Shown piece after piece: positions 35,703 through 43,953 of a DNA stretch of 64,000 bases. A program made the position numbers and the translations under genes. Below the pieces are notes generated by a model, which was not told where the DNA came from, made no database searches, and saw only the letters and a list, made by a program, of their open reading frames with translations. Origin of the DNA: an uncultured Clostridia bacterium (GTDB taxonomy: Bacteria > Bacillota > Clostridia > Oscillospirales > Ruminococcaceae); assembly GCA_947631455.1 (NCBI GenBank), contig CANRLH010000001.1, positions 310,001 through 374,000 of the forward strand, in the 5' to 3' direction. How positions within the stretch are numbered: the stretch's first letter is position 1; each line of letters starts with the position of its first letter.

Positions 35703-36151
35703 TCGAATATTTACTGATCGCTGTAGGTACAATTGCGGTTGCATTCCTTTTGGTGACAGTTGTCCGCCGAATTTCATCATACTATAGGCAACAGCATAAT
35801 ATGAGCGTTTGGGCTGGCGTCTTTATGCTCGCCATCGCAGCGGTATTGGTTGCATTTTCAATTTACCATTATCAAAACGTTAATATCCCTCTCCTTGTAG
35901 TAGCAGGCGTCTTTCTGCTTCTTACGGGATTTTTGGATATTCACCATGCAGGAGTTGGAATGGGACTTCTCGCTTTACTGTTCCAGCTTATTCTTGCAGG
36001 AGCGTTTATAGCTGTAATAGTAGTTGCTGTAATCATGTATGTGATTCGGGCTCTCCGGCGCGGTGATGACCTTGTACTTGATGCAGTGACCGGAACAACG
36101 AGCGGATTTAGAAACGGAGTCGCACTATTCTTCCGTTTCTTCATTCCGTAA
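35693..36151 (+). CDS. four-span membrane protein
   Basis: 152 residues with about four transmembrane helices (LLIAVGTIAVAFLLVTVV, AGVFMLAIAAVLVAFSIY, LLVVAGVFLLLTGFL, LILAGAFIAVIVVAVIMYVI) and a basic C-terminal tail. Translationally coupled to the Sel1 gene by a 10-base overlap. Function unknown; may anchor the adaptor proteins at the membrane. Confidence 0.7.
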   Translation: MGLVEYLLIAVGTIAVAFLLVTVVRRISSYYRQQHNMSVWAGVFMLAIAAVLVAFSIYHYQNVNIPLLVVAGVFLLLTGFLDIHHAGVGMGLLALLFQLILAGAFIAVIVVAVIMYVIRALRRGDDLVLDAVTGTTSGFRNGVALFFRFFIP

Positions 36152-36201
36152 TCACAAATAGTAAGCAAGTCGCATAGACTGTAAAAAAGTGAGGCTTGCT
36201 T

Positions 36202-36339
36202 ATGAGTTTTGTTATTAAATTCTTGGCTCTAATCCTGATCACGTTTCTGACTTGTAAGACATATGAGAAGCGGAGAAAGAACGAGTGCCTAACGATATCA
36301 ATTTATTTTGCCATCGTTGCAGTAGTTTTCCTACTATAA
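36202..36339 (+). CDS. small membrane protein
   Basis: 45 residues: hydrophobic helix (VIKFLALILITFLTC), charged middle (KTYEKRRKNE), second hydrophobic helix (ISIYFAIVAVVFLL). GTGAGG precedes it. It ends one base before the next ATG. No family recognised. Confidence 0.45.
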   Translation: MSFVIKFLALILITFLTCKTYEKRRKNECLTISIYFAIVAVVFLL

Positions 36340-36364
36340 CATGGCTGATCCCGGAGATGAAATA

Positions 36365-37339
36365 ATGCAGAACAAATTCACAAGAGACGATTTGCCGTAT
36401 AGAGTGGGAGGCTTACTATACACTCCTGCTTTGAATGATGGCGTTGTAGAGAAAATAGTAAAGCATGACTTTAAGAACCTTACCGCACTTGCCTTGTGCT
36501 TAGAAGACTCTATTAGCGATGACAGTCTGGAGAGGGCGGAAGAACAATTAAAGAAAACACTAACCGCTCTAAGCGAAAGCAGTGCGGATCTTCCGTTGTT
36601 GTTCGTTAGGGTTAGGACAGCAGACCATCTCGCAAAAATTCATAATCTCTTGGGTGAAGCCGAATCAATTCTCACGGGTTATGTTCTTCCGAAGTTTGAC
36701 TTGACAAATTGCGATGCCTATTGCCAGTTAATTCGGAAATACAATTTAGGAAGAAAAGATCGGTTATATATTATGCCAATTTTAGAGAGCAAAACGGTGG
36801 CTGACATAGGAAATAGAGTGGATATTCTTTGGTCGATAAAGAGCCACTTGGATTCTGTTCATGAATATATCCTTAATGTAAGAGTCGGAGGAAATGATTT
36901 CAGCAACATGTATGGTCTACGAAGATCAGAAACTCAAAACATTTATCAGATCGGTGTAATTAGGGATATTCTAGTAAACATCATAAATGTCTTTGCATCT
37001 GATTTTGTTGTTTCAGGCCCAGTATGGGAATATTTTGGAACAGATGATTCCATGCCGTGGGCAGAAGGGCTTCGCAAAGAAATTGAGTTGGATCAACTGA
37101 ACGGTTTTATTGGCAAAACAGCTATCCACCCCTCGCAGTTGCCAATAATCTATGAGAGCCTTAAAGTGCGCAAATGCGACTATGATGACGCGAGCAGCAT
37201 TATTAATTGGTCAACCGATGGTCTTGCAGTAGCAAAAAGTGCCGATGGGCAGAGAATGAATGAAGTGAAGTGCCATTACAAATGGGCTACACGGATAATG
37301 GCTCTTGCAAAGATCTATGGTATTCGAGAGGGCAAATAA
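36365..37339 (+). CDS. HpcH/HpaI aldolase (CitE-like) of the Ter biosynthetic module
   Basis: 324 residues from ATG 36365 (GGAGATGA upstream); an ATG at 36341 in the same frame adds eight residues but has no binding site. TIM-barrel lyase of the HpcH/CitE superfamily: GLLYTPAL, LCLEDSIS with the acidic Mg site, VLPKFD, YIMPILESK, VRVGGNDFS, and GKTAIHPSQL near the end, which is typical of CitE. It should form or cleave a C-C bond using an acetyl- or pyruvate-like unit. In Ter clusters this enzyme goes with two PRTases, an ATP-grasp ligase and a HAD phosphatase to make a predicted nucleoside-like metabolite; all are present here in order. Confidence 0.85.
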   Translation: MQNKFTRDDLPYRVGGLLYTPALNDGVVEKIVKHDFKNLTALALCLEDSISDDSLERAEEQLKKTLTALSESSADLPLLFVRVRTADHLAKIHNLLGEAESILTGYVLPKFDLTNCDAYCQLIRKYNLGRKDRLYIMPILESKTVADIGNRVDILWSIKSHLDSVHEYILNVRVGGNDFSNMYGLRRSETQNIYQIGVIRDILVNIINVFASDFVVSGPVWEYFGTDDSMPWAEGLRKEIELDQLNGFIGKTAIHPSQLPIIYESLKVRKCDYDDASSIINWSTDGLAVAKSADGQRMNEVKCHYKWATRIMALAKIYGIREGK

Positions 37340-37362
37340 GACATAGGAGAAAATTCAGACAT

Positions 37363-38496
37363 ATGCTGAGATACAAGGAAAAGGACATTTTAAGAATAGC
37401 AAAAAGGATTAATAACGGTAGACGTCCATATTTGCTGGTAAACCCGTTGCAGGCCAAACATATACCTGTAGCACCTTCAAAAGCGTTACAGATGATGGCA
37501 AGCCTTGGAGAAGTCGTGGCTGAGAAGTATAGCGACGCACGACTCGTTATTGGCTTTGCAGAAACTGCAACGGCCATAGGCGCAGTAGTCGCTAAATCAA
37601 TATCGGATGAGTGCCTGTACATACACACGACAAGAGAAAATGTAAGAACTGCGAAGCAATACGTCTATTTCACAGAAGAACACAGCCATGCAACGGAACA
37701 GAAGCTCGTTTCAGACGACTTAAACAATTACTTAGAAGAAACAAGTACAGTTATACTTGTGGACGACGAATTCTCGACGGGGAAAACCCTTATCAACATG
37801 GTAAACCAACTAAAAGCGACCTACCCCATTCTGATTGAGAAAAGAATTGTGGCAGCATCCATTATTAACCGCTTGTCAGAAGACAACCTTAACAGATGGG
37901 AGAAAGAAGGCATTGAGAGCGTCTGCTTATTGAAGCTTCCTAATGTTGATTATACGGAAGAAGTGGCGCCCATATTAGCTGAAACTGCAGAATGCTGTTC
38001 AGTCCCTCAAAGACGGCTTCAAAGCGCGGCATCAGTCCTTGTATGTAATTTGCCGGATCCAAGATCAGGCGTCGTTGTTTCGTATTACTTTGAGATGTGT
38101 ATTACCAAGACCGAATTAATAAAGAGTTCATGTGAGCTGAAAGACAAACGAGTGTTGGTACTTGGGACAGAGGAATGTATGCTTCCAGCACTGCTTATAG
38201 GAAGCAAAATAGAAAAAACGGGATTGGCAAGAAGTGTTAAATGTCATGCAACCACTCGAAGCCCGATTGGAATATGCAATGCCGCAGGATACCCGATAAA
38301 ATCAGGACACCGCCTTCATAGTTTCTATGATGTCAACAGAGAAACCTTTATCTACAATTTGCATAAATATGACGTTGCTATCATAGTTAGCGACACAAAT
38401 AAGCCATTCAACAGTGGACTATATGATTTGAGTATTGCACTCAACAATAATGGCTGCAAAAGCATTCTGTGTATGGTAGGTGAAAACGATGTTTAG
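37363..38496 (+). CDS. phosphoribosyltransferase with TRSP domain
   Basis: 377 residues from ATG 37363 (TAGGAGA upstream); an earlier in-frame start within the aldolase gene is rejected. The PRPP loop is VILVDDEFSTGKT with D134/D135, preceded by GFAETATAIGAVVA. The C-terminal 130 residues fit the TRSP domain that accompanies Ter PRTases (RVLVLGTEECMLPALLI, HATTRSPIG, GHRLHSFYD). Probably transfers phosphoribose to a precursor in the nucleoside-like pathway. It overlaps the next gene by eight bases. Confidence 0.87.
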   Translation: MLRYKEKDILRIAKRINNGRRPYLLVNPLQAKHIPVAPSKALQMMASLGEVVAEKYSDARLVIGFAETATAIGAVVAKSISDECLYIHTTRENVRTAKQYVYFTEEHSHATEQKLVSDDLNNYLEETSTVILVDDEFSTGKTLINMVNQLKATYPILIEKRIVAASIINRLSEDNLNRWEKEGIESVCLLKLPNVDYTEEVAPILAETAECCSVPQRRLQSAASVLVCNLPDPRSGVVVSYYFEMCITKTELIKSSCELKDKRVLVLGTEECMLPALLIGSKIEKTGLARSVKCHATTRSPIGICNAAGYPIKSGHRLHSFYDVNRETFIYNLHKYDVAIIVSDTNKPFNSGLYDLSIALNNNGCKSILCMVGENDV

Positions 38497-39538
38497 TACC
38501 TATCATCCCGAAGATGTCACCATTTTGCTGAAAGACATTACAGGACTTGTAAAACCTTTGGGAACTGCTGAAAGAGAAACGTTAATCCAAAACGGAACTC
38601 ATTATTCAGAAATGTTACCGTTGGAGTACAAGCCATCACCAGCATATATGTCCACTTATTATCAAGCTCTGTCATTGTACTCACAGATTACGGCAAATGC
38701 CGTCGCAATTGTTGCCGAAAAAATATGGAGTGATAAAGGTAGCAATGTGGCTTTGGTTTCCCTCGCCAGAGCAGGCACTTCAATTGGGGTTTTGATTAAA
38801 CGCTATCTGCAAGCAAAATACCACACAGGAGTCCAGCACTACACTATTTCAATCATACGAGGCAAAGGAATTGACAAAAATGCGATGAAGCATATTTTGA
38901 AAACTCATCGCCCTAATAATATTCAATTTGTCGATGGCTGGACCGGAAAAGGTGCCATACAGAATGAGTTGAAGACAGCAATGCAAGAATTCCCTGGTGT
39001 CTCGCCTGGACTTGCTGTGCTTTCCGATCCAGCTAACATAGCCGAGAAGTGTGGAACTCATGATGATTTTTTGATAGCAAGTTCCTGCTTGAATTCCGTT
39101 GTTTCTGGCCTTATGAGTCGAACCTTCTGCCGAGCGGACATCATTGGAACAGGTGATTATCATGGCGTAGCTTTTTATTCTGAACTGATAGAAGAAGATC
39201 TCACATATCAATTTATTGAAGCAGTCGAGAAATGCTTTCGCTTTGACCTGGATTGGAACACAGATCACCACGCAAGGACAAGCGGTATGGATGAGGTGCA
39301 GAGGATATGCAAGGCGTTTGATATTGATGATATCAACTTTGTAAAACCGAGCATTGGAGAAGCTACAAGAGTTCTTTTAAGGCGCCTTCCGTGGAAAATA
39401 CTTGTTCACAGTCTTGATGATAATGAACATCTCGGTCATTTATATCAATTAGCCAATGAAAAAGGTGTAGATGTAACAGAGTATCCTCTTGTGAACTACA
39501 GAGCGTGTGGGCTTATAAAAAAAGTGGCTGATGCGTAA
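38489..39538 (+). CDS. StiP-type phosphoribosyltransferase-like protein
   Basis: 349 residues; ATG 38489 has AGGTG at a proper distance and overlaps the preceding stop. It starts FSTYHPEDVTILLKDITG and continues TGTAERE-like, with ALVSLARAGTSIGVLIKRYL, YTISIIRGKGIDKNA and FVDGWTGKGAI. These match the StiP/PRTase_1 family found in Ter gene clusters; the DGWTGKGA loop serves in place of a PRPP loop. The last 100 residues may form a PELOTA-like RNA-binding fold (VLLRRLPWKILVHS). Annotated elsewhere both as PRTase and as cysteine protease; the PRTase reading fits the pathway better. Confidence 0.83.
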   Translation: MFSTYHPEDVTILLKDITGLVKPLGTAERETLIQNGTHYSEMLPLEYKPSPAYMSTYYQALSLYSQITANAVAIVAEKIWSDKGSNVALVSLARAGTSIGVLIKRYLQAKYHTGVQHYTISIIRGKGIDKNAMKHILKTHRPNNIQFVDGWTGKGAIQNELKTAMQEFPGVSPGLAVLSDPANIAEKCGTHDDFLIASSCLNSVVSGLMSRTFCRADIIGTGDYHGVAFYSELIEEDLTYQFIEAVEKCFRFDLDWNTDHHARTSGMDEVQRICKAFDIDDINFVKPSIGEATRVLLRRLPWKILVHSLDDNEHLGHLYQLANEKGVDVTEYPLVNYRACGLIKKVADA

Positions 39539-39554
39539 AGCAAAGGAGAATCAT

Positions 39555-40556
39555 ATGGCAAGAGTTTGGATGAACCACTGGTTCAGCACAGCATACAACA
39601 TCATAAACCTAATTAGAAATGCTATTCCTGGCATAGAGATAATCGGAAGTAATGAGCACCTCTATTCTCCGATTATGAATGTGTGCAATGAATGGTACCA
39701 AGAACCCGTTCTAAAAGGGGAGCAATATGTTTCTTTCTGCTTAGACTTTTGCCATGAGCATCGCGTTAATCTGTTTATGCCAAGGAGAGAAATGGTTTCC
39801 ATCAGTAAATACAAGAAGCGTTTTACTGACGCCGGAATTAAAGTGATGGCGGACGATTATCAATATGTCTCCATCCTCAATCAAAAACATGAAGCATACG
39901 AGTTCTTCAAACAGCATGGCATAGGCGTCGTTCCCGATTTCTTTATCGCCACAAATGTTGATCAATTTAGAGAAGCCTATGCAGATCTTTCGCAAAGATA
40001 CAAATGGGTTTGCTTCAAATTTGTACACGATGAGGGCGGCAAGAGTTATCGGCTGATTGATAATAATCGTAAAGGATACGCAGCCTTATTCAAGAAGCAA
40101 ACGACTCGCATTAGTTATGATGCCGCAGTAGAAGCATTATCTGAAAAGAGTACTTTCTCGCCTGTTATGATAATGCCGTTTCTCCCCGATGAAGAGATCA
40201 GTGTGGATTGCCTTAACACTCCTAACGGGCTTATCGCAATACCCCGCATAAAGGATTCAACTCGGATTGAACGTGTCTGCTATGATCATGACATTCTAAA
40301 GACTTGCGAAGACTTTTATAGGGAAATGCCGCTTGAATGTCCGTGCAACGTGCAGTTCAAGTATTTGGATGGAATCCCATATCTGTTGGAAGTCAATACA
40401 CGGATGTCTGGAGGGATTCAGATGGCATGTGCGGCCAGCAGAGTAAATATCCCAGGCATAGCAGTAGGCAAGTTGCTCGGTACAAGCATTCCTTGGATAA
40501 ACAAGAAAGATGAAAAAAGAGTCACACATGTTGAAGTACCGGTTGTATTAGACTAA
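39555..40556 (+). CDS. ATP-grasp ligase of the Ter biosynthetic module
   Basis: 333 residues; ATG 39555 follows AAAGGAG, so an upstream start overlapping the StiP-like gene is rejected. ATP-grasp pattern: N-terminal Rossmann-like part, then WVCFKFVHDEGGKSYRL as the lysine and Gly-rich loop, MIMPFLPDEEISVDC, and the metal-binding end YLLEVNTRMSGGIQMA. Forms an amide or similar bond with ATP as activator. It belongs with the aldolase, PRTases and HAD enzyme in the metabolite pathway. No fused domains. Confidence 0.87.
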   Translation: MARVWMNHWFSTAYNIINLIRNAIPGIEIIGSNEHLYSPIMNVCNEWYQEPVLKGEQYVSFCLDFCHEHRVNLFMPRREMVSISKYKKRFTDAGIKVMADDYQYVSILNQKHEAYEFFKQHGIGVVPDFFIATNVDQFREAYADLSQRYKWVCFKFVHDEGGKSYRLIDNNRKGYAALFKKQTTRISYDAAVEALSEKSTFSPVMIMPFLPDEEISVDCLNTPNGLIAIPRIKDSTRIERVCYDHDILKTCEDFYREMPLECPCNVQFKYLDGIPYLLEVNTRMSGGIQMACAASRVNIPGIAVGKLLGTSIPWINKKDEKRVTHVEVPVVLD

Positions 40557-40573
40557 TATACGGAGATGGTAGT

Positions 40574-41335
40574 TTGATAACGCTTTTCTGCGACCTTGAC
40601 AACACAATCATTTATTCTCACAGGAAAATGCTTAACACCTCAAAGAGGGTGGCAGAAATGCTGAACGGAGTTGAGCAGAGCTATATAACCGAGAGGACAT
40701 TCGATTATTTATCATCCTGCCGGTCTGTTTCGTTTGTCCCAGTCACAACAAGGACACCCCAGCAGTATGAGAGAGTTAAGAGTACTATCGAGTCGTTTAA
40801 TTGCAAGTATGCTCTTATTCTAAACGGGGCAGTTCTCCTAAACAACGGGGTCGTGGATGATCTATGGCTTAATGAATCAAGAGAATTGGTCAAGGGATCG
40901 GCAGAGGAAATGGGCAAGGCAACTACGCTATTACAACAATATGGCAAAGCACCGTTGAGGTACCGGGACGAGTTTCTGATATATTCAAGCGTACAAGGAC
41001 CTAAAGTGGTAGCCGAGAAGATGAAAAACGACATTGATGGTTCGCAAGTAAACCTTTTTTTAGATAGCAGGAAGGTATACTGCGCTCCATCAATTCTCAC
41101 CAAGGGGAATGCTATTAGAAGGTTAATGATCCGACTAATGCCAGAGTTATCATTTGCCGTAGGAGACAGTGAAAATGATCTGTCTATGTTTGAATATGTA
41201 GATGTTCCTGTTGTCCCAAATGCACTTGCAGAAATGGTTTCTAACCCTAATAAAGTTATTGTCCCCAAAGAGGAAATCTTATCAGACGCAGCATGTGATG
41301 TAATTGAGAAAGTAACTGGCAATAAAAGCAAGTGA
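40574..41335 (+). CDS. HAD-superfamily phosphatase of the Ter biosynthetic module
   Basis: 253 residues from a TTG start with GGAGATGG upstream. HAD motif I FCDLDNT (D7, D9), motif II region FVPVTTRT, lysine in TKGNAIRRL and motif IV GDSENDLSMF. It belongs to the Cof/SPP-like class with an inserted cap. Likely removes a phosphate from the last phosphorylated intermediate. It is the final gene of the 36-kb same-strand run, before a new promoter. Confidence 0.88.
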   Translation: MITLFCDLDNTIIYSHRKMLNTSKRVAEMLNGVEQSYITERTFDYLSSCRSVSFVPVTTRTPQQYERVKSTIESFNCKYALILNGAVLLNNGVVDDLWLNESRELVKGSAEEMGKATTLLQQYGKAPLRYRDEFLIYSSVQGPKVVAEKMKNDIDGSQVNLFLDSRKVYCAPSILTKGNAIRRLMIRLMPELSFAVGDSENDLSMFEYVDVPVVPNALAEMVSNPNKVIVPKEEILSDAACDVIEKVTGNKSK

Positions 41336-41410
41336 TTAAGTTATCCCATGAATAGTCGGGCTCTGCAAACATCAGATTAATAGATCTGCCACAACGTCCT
41401 TGCAGCGATG

Positions 41411-41419
41411 TGGTATAAT
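41411..41419 (+). promoter_or_regulatory. extended -10 promoter of the WYL operon
   Basis: TGGTATAAT (TG-n-TATAAT, 41411-41419), a perfect extended -10 box about 32 bases before the WYL gene; no good -35 box is evident. It marks the start of a separately transcribed module. Confidence 0.6.
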
Positions 41420-41450
41420 ATAACAACAAAGCCAAGAGGGAGTTGTTCAT

Positions 41451-42419
41451 ATGGTCAAAAAGAATCGCCCACTATATATTCTTAAATACTTGCTTGAAAA
41501 AACGGATGAAGAATATCCAGCTATAATCAATGACATTCTTTCCCATTTAGAGAAATGTGGCATACATGCTACCAGAAAGACTGTGGCTGCCGATTTGGCA
41601 GAACTGCAAGATTCGGGCTTTGATGTAATCTGCAACAAAAGTTGCCAGAACAAATATTTTATTGGATCGCGATCACTGGAACTTGCAGAATTAAAAACTG
41701 TTGTCGATGCAGTTCAAGCAGCTAAATTTATTTCACCAGCAAAAAGTCTAGCTCTTATTGAAAAACTGTCGTCTCTTGCCAGCCCGTATCAAGCAGAAGA
41801 ACTGAAACGAAGATTATATGTTGAAGGGAAGGTCAAAACTACTAACGAGAGCGTGTACTATATAGTAGATCTTTTGCATCATGCTATTAACCACGAAAGA
41901 TCGGTAGAATTTCAATATATCGAATATACAGCAGATAAAGAAAAGATTCTAAAACATGATGCCTCACTCTATCGATTTTCACCATATGACTTGGTTTGGG
42001 ATAATGATAGGTATTATGTATTTGGGTGTTCAGAACGGCACAGAAAGATTGAAAAGTTTCGTGTTGATCGGATGATACATGTTAATGAATCTCTTTTGGA
42101 TTTCCATCAACGTCCGGAAGACTATGATATCGAAGCATTTTGCAACCAGGTATTCCTTATGTATGATGGCGAGCAGTACACAATAAGACTCCTCTGCGAG
42201 AACAACGTTATGAACACAATCGTGGATCGCTTTGGTGATGATGTCATTACTCATAAAGCTGATAGTCAACACTTCATAGCTGAAGCTAATGTATTTATAA
42301 GTCCGACCTTCTTTTCCTGGGTTTTCGCTTATGGAGGTGCCATAAAAATCATTGACTCTGAATCAGTTAAAGCACAGTATAACGAAATGCTGAAAAACGC
42401 ACTTATACAGACAGAATAG
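41451..42419 (+). CDS. WYL-domain transcriptional regulator
   Basis: 322 residues. N-terminal winged HTH at about 1-70 (PLYILKYLLEKTDEEYP, ATRKTVAADLAELQDSG). WYL domain at about 130-220 (VEFQYIEYTADK, YRFSPYDLVWDNDRYYVFG) with a C-terminal extension (FRVDRMIHVNES). WYL regulators bind nucleic-acid or nucleotide-like ligands and often control defence and mobile islands (family knowledge). It probably controls its own operon with the macro, HD and DraG-like genes and could sense the ADP-ribose or nucleoside product of the island. Confidence 0.88.
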   Translation: MVKKNRPLYILKYLLEKTDEEYPAIINDILSHLEKCGIHATRKTVAADLAELQDSGFDVICNKSCQNKYFIGSRSLELAELKTVVDAVQAAKFISPAKSLALIEKLSSLASPYQAEELKRRLYVEGKVKTTNESVYYIVDLLHHAINHERSVEFQYIEYTADKEKILKHDASLYRFSPYDLVWDNDRYYVFGCSERHRKIEKFRVDRMIHVNESLLDFHQRPEDYDIEAFCNQVFLMYDGEQYTIRLLCENNVMNTIVDRFGDDVITHKADSQHFIAEANVFISPTFFSWVFAYGGAIKIIDSESVKAQYNEMLKNALIQTE

Positions 42420-42432
42420 ACGGTGATATTAT

Positions 42433-43458
42433 ATGCCATTACAGATAATCAGAGATGATATCACAAGAGTGAAATGTGATGCTATCGTTAACGCTGCCAA
42501 CAGCAAGCTTAGAGGTGGCGGTGGTGTCGACGGGGCAATACATAATGCTGCGGGTCCAGGACTTCATGAAGAGTGTATGACCCTTGGCGGTTGCAAAGTT
42601 GGATTTGCTATAATTACCAAGGGATATAATCTGCCATGCAAATATGTTATTCACGCTGTTGGCCCACATTGGTTCAATGGAAAATTCGGGGAAGCTGAAC
42701 AACTCGCGTCATGTTATAGAGAGTCATTGCGTCTCGCAAAAGAATACGGGTGTGAATCTGTTGCATTCCCTTTGATTTCAACAGGTGCTTTCGGATATCC
42801 CAAAGATCAAGCTCTACAAATCGCTATAAGTGAGATTAGCCGGTTTCTCCTCGAAACCGACATGTTGGTATTCGTTGTTGTTTATGACAAAGATGGATTC
42901 CAAATAAGCAAAAAACTCATAAGCGACATTGCTGAGTATATCGATGAGTGCTATGTCGAGGCACACTATTATGGACGAAGCACAGTACTCAACACATTCC
43001 CGTTAGACGATGCATATTACCAAAAATCTGCCGCAATTCCTCAAGCTCCTTCAATTGCTCATAGCAAGCCCCTGCAATCACAAAGCTTGGATGATTTGAT
43101 TAGTACAATAGACGAGAGCTTTTCACAAATGCTCCTACGAAAGATAGATGAAAAAGGGATTAGTGATTCCGAATGCTATAAGAAGGCAAATATCGACCGT
43201 AAACTTTTCTCGAAGATCCGAAGCGATATCAACTATAAGCCAAGCAAAACTACAGCCATTGCATTTGCCATTGCTTTAGAATTGCCGTTAGACGAGACGA
43301 AAGATATGCTCATGAAAGCTGGTTATGCCCTGTCTCACAGAAACAAGTTTGATATCATTATTGAGTATTTCATCAAAATGGGCAACTATGACGTGTTCGA
43401 AATCAACGAAGCATTGTTTGCATTCGATCAAAGCCTGTTGGGAGGAATAAAAGCATGA
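42433..43458 (+). CDS. macro-domain protein with C-terminal helical/HTH-like extension
   Basis: 341 residues. Macro domain at about 1-170: GDITRVK-type start (IIRDDITRVKCDAIVNAANS), GGGGVDGAIHNAAGPGL, and SVAFPLISTGAFGYP. These residues bind and may hydrolyse ADP-ribose or its derivatives. Residues about 215-341 are a separate helical part (DSECYKKANIDRKLFSKIRS, LELPLDETKDMLMKAGYALS), resembling an HTH fold often fused to bacterial macro domains. The next gene starts inside its stop codon. Confidence 0.87.
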   Translation: MPLQIIRDDITRVKCDAIVNAANSKLRGGGGVDGAIHNAAGPGLHEECMTLGGCKVGFAIITKGYNLPCKYVIHAVGPHWFNGKFGEAEQLASCYRESLRLAKEYGCESVAFPLISTGAFGYPKDQALQIAISEISRFLLETDMLVFVVVYDKDGFQISKKLISDIAEYIDECYVEAHYYGRSTVLNTFPLDDAYYQKSAAIPQAPSIAHSKPLQSQSLDDLISTIDESFSQMLLRKIDEKGISDSECYKKANIDRKLFSKIRSDINYKPSKTTAIAFAIALELPLDETKDMLMKAGYALSHRNKFDIIIEYFIKMGNYDVFEINEALFAFDQSLLGGIKA

Positions 43459-43883
43459 TCTATACTGAAATGACCAAAAAGGCGTTGCGCTTGTCTTTCG
43501 ACGCTCATAAGGATCAGGTTGACAAAAGTGGCATACCGTATGTTTATCATCCCTTCCATCTTGCGGAACAGATGGTATCTGAAGAAACTGTCACGGTTGC
43601 CCTTCTTCATGACGTGGTAGAAGACACGAATTATACCATTGAAGATATTATTGCAATGGGATTCCCAAAGTCTGTTACGGACGCATTGGCTCTAATGACC
43701 CATGATAAAGCGATTCCCTATATGGACTATGTTGCGAAGATAAAATCCAATCCTATTGCCAAGGCAGTCAAACTTGCAGATCTTCGCCACAACAGTGATA
43801 CCAGCCGGCTTGAAAATATAGACGAAAAGGTGCTTCGGCGTGTCCGAAAATACCATGATGCAATAACATTATTGGAGGAATGA
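43455..43883 (+). CDS. SpoT-like HD hydrolase (small alarmone hydrolase type)
   Basis: 142 residues; ATG overlaps the preceding stop (ATGA). Single HD domain of the RelA/SpoT hydrolase group: KSGIPYVYHPFHLAEQM, VALLHDVVEDTNYT, KAVKLADLRHNSD. No synthetase domain, so it is either a (p)ppGpp-type hydrolase or an enzyme for a related pyrophosphorylated nucleotide. Placed between macro and ADP-ribosylglycohydrolase genes, it suggests a set of enzymes erasing nucleotide-derived signals. Confidence 0.87.
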   Translation: MIYTEMTKKALRLSFDAHKDQVDKSGIPYVYHPFHLAEQMVSEETVTVALLHDVVEDTNYTIEDIIAMGFPKSVTDALALMTHDKAIPYMDYVAKIKSNPIAKAVKLADLRHNSDTSRLENIDEKVLRRVRKYHDAITLLEE

Positions 43884-43953
43884 TTTGTCGTTTTTAATGC
43901 GACCAATGCTGACTGTCAATCGGGTATCATATGCACAAAGGAGATGAAACAAT

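Noticed and set aside
36341..36364. Upstream ATG of the CitE-like aldolase
   Set aside because: No ribosome binding site; the second ATG at 36365 has GGAGATGA. The longer form cannot be excluded.
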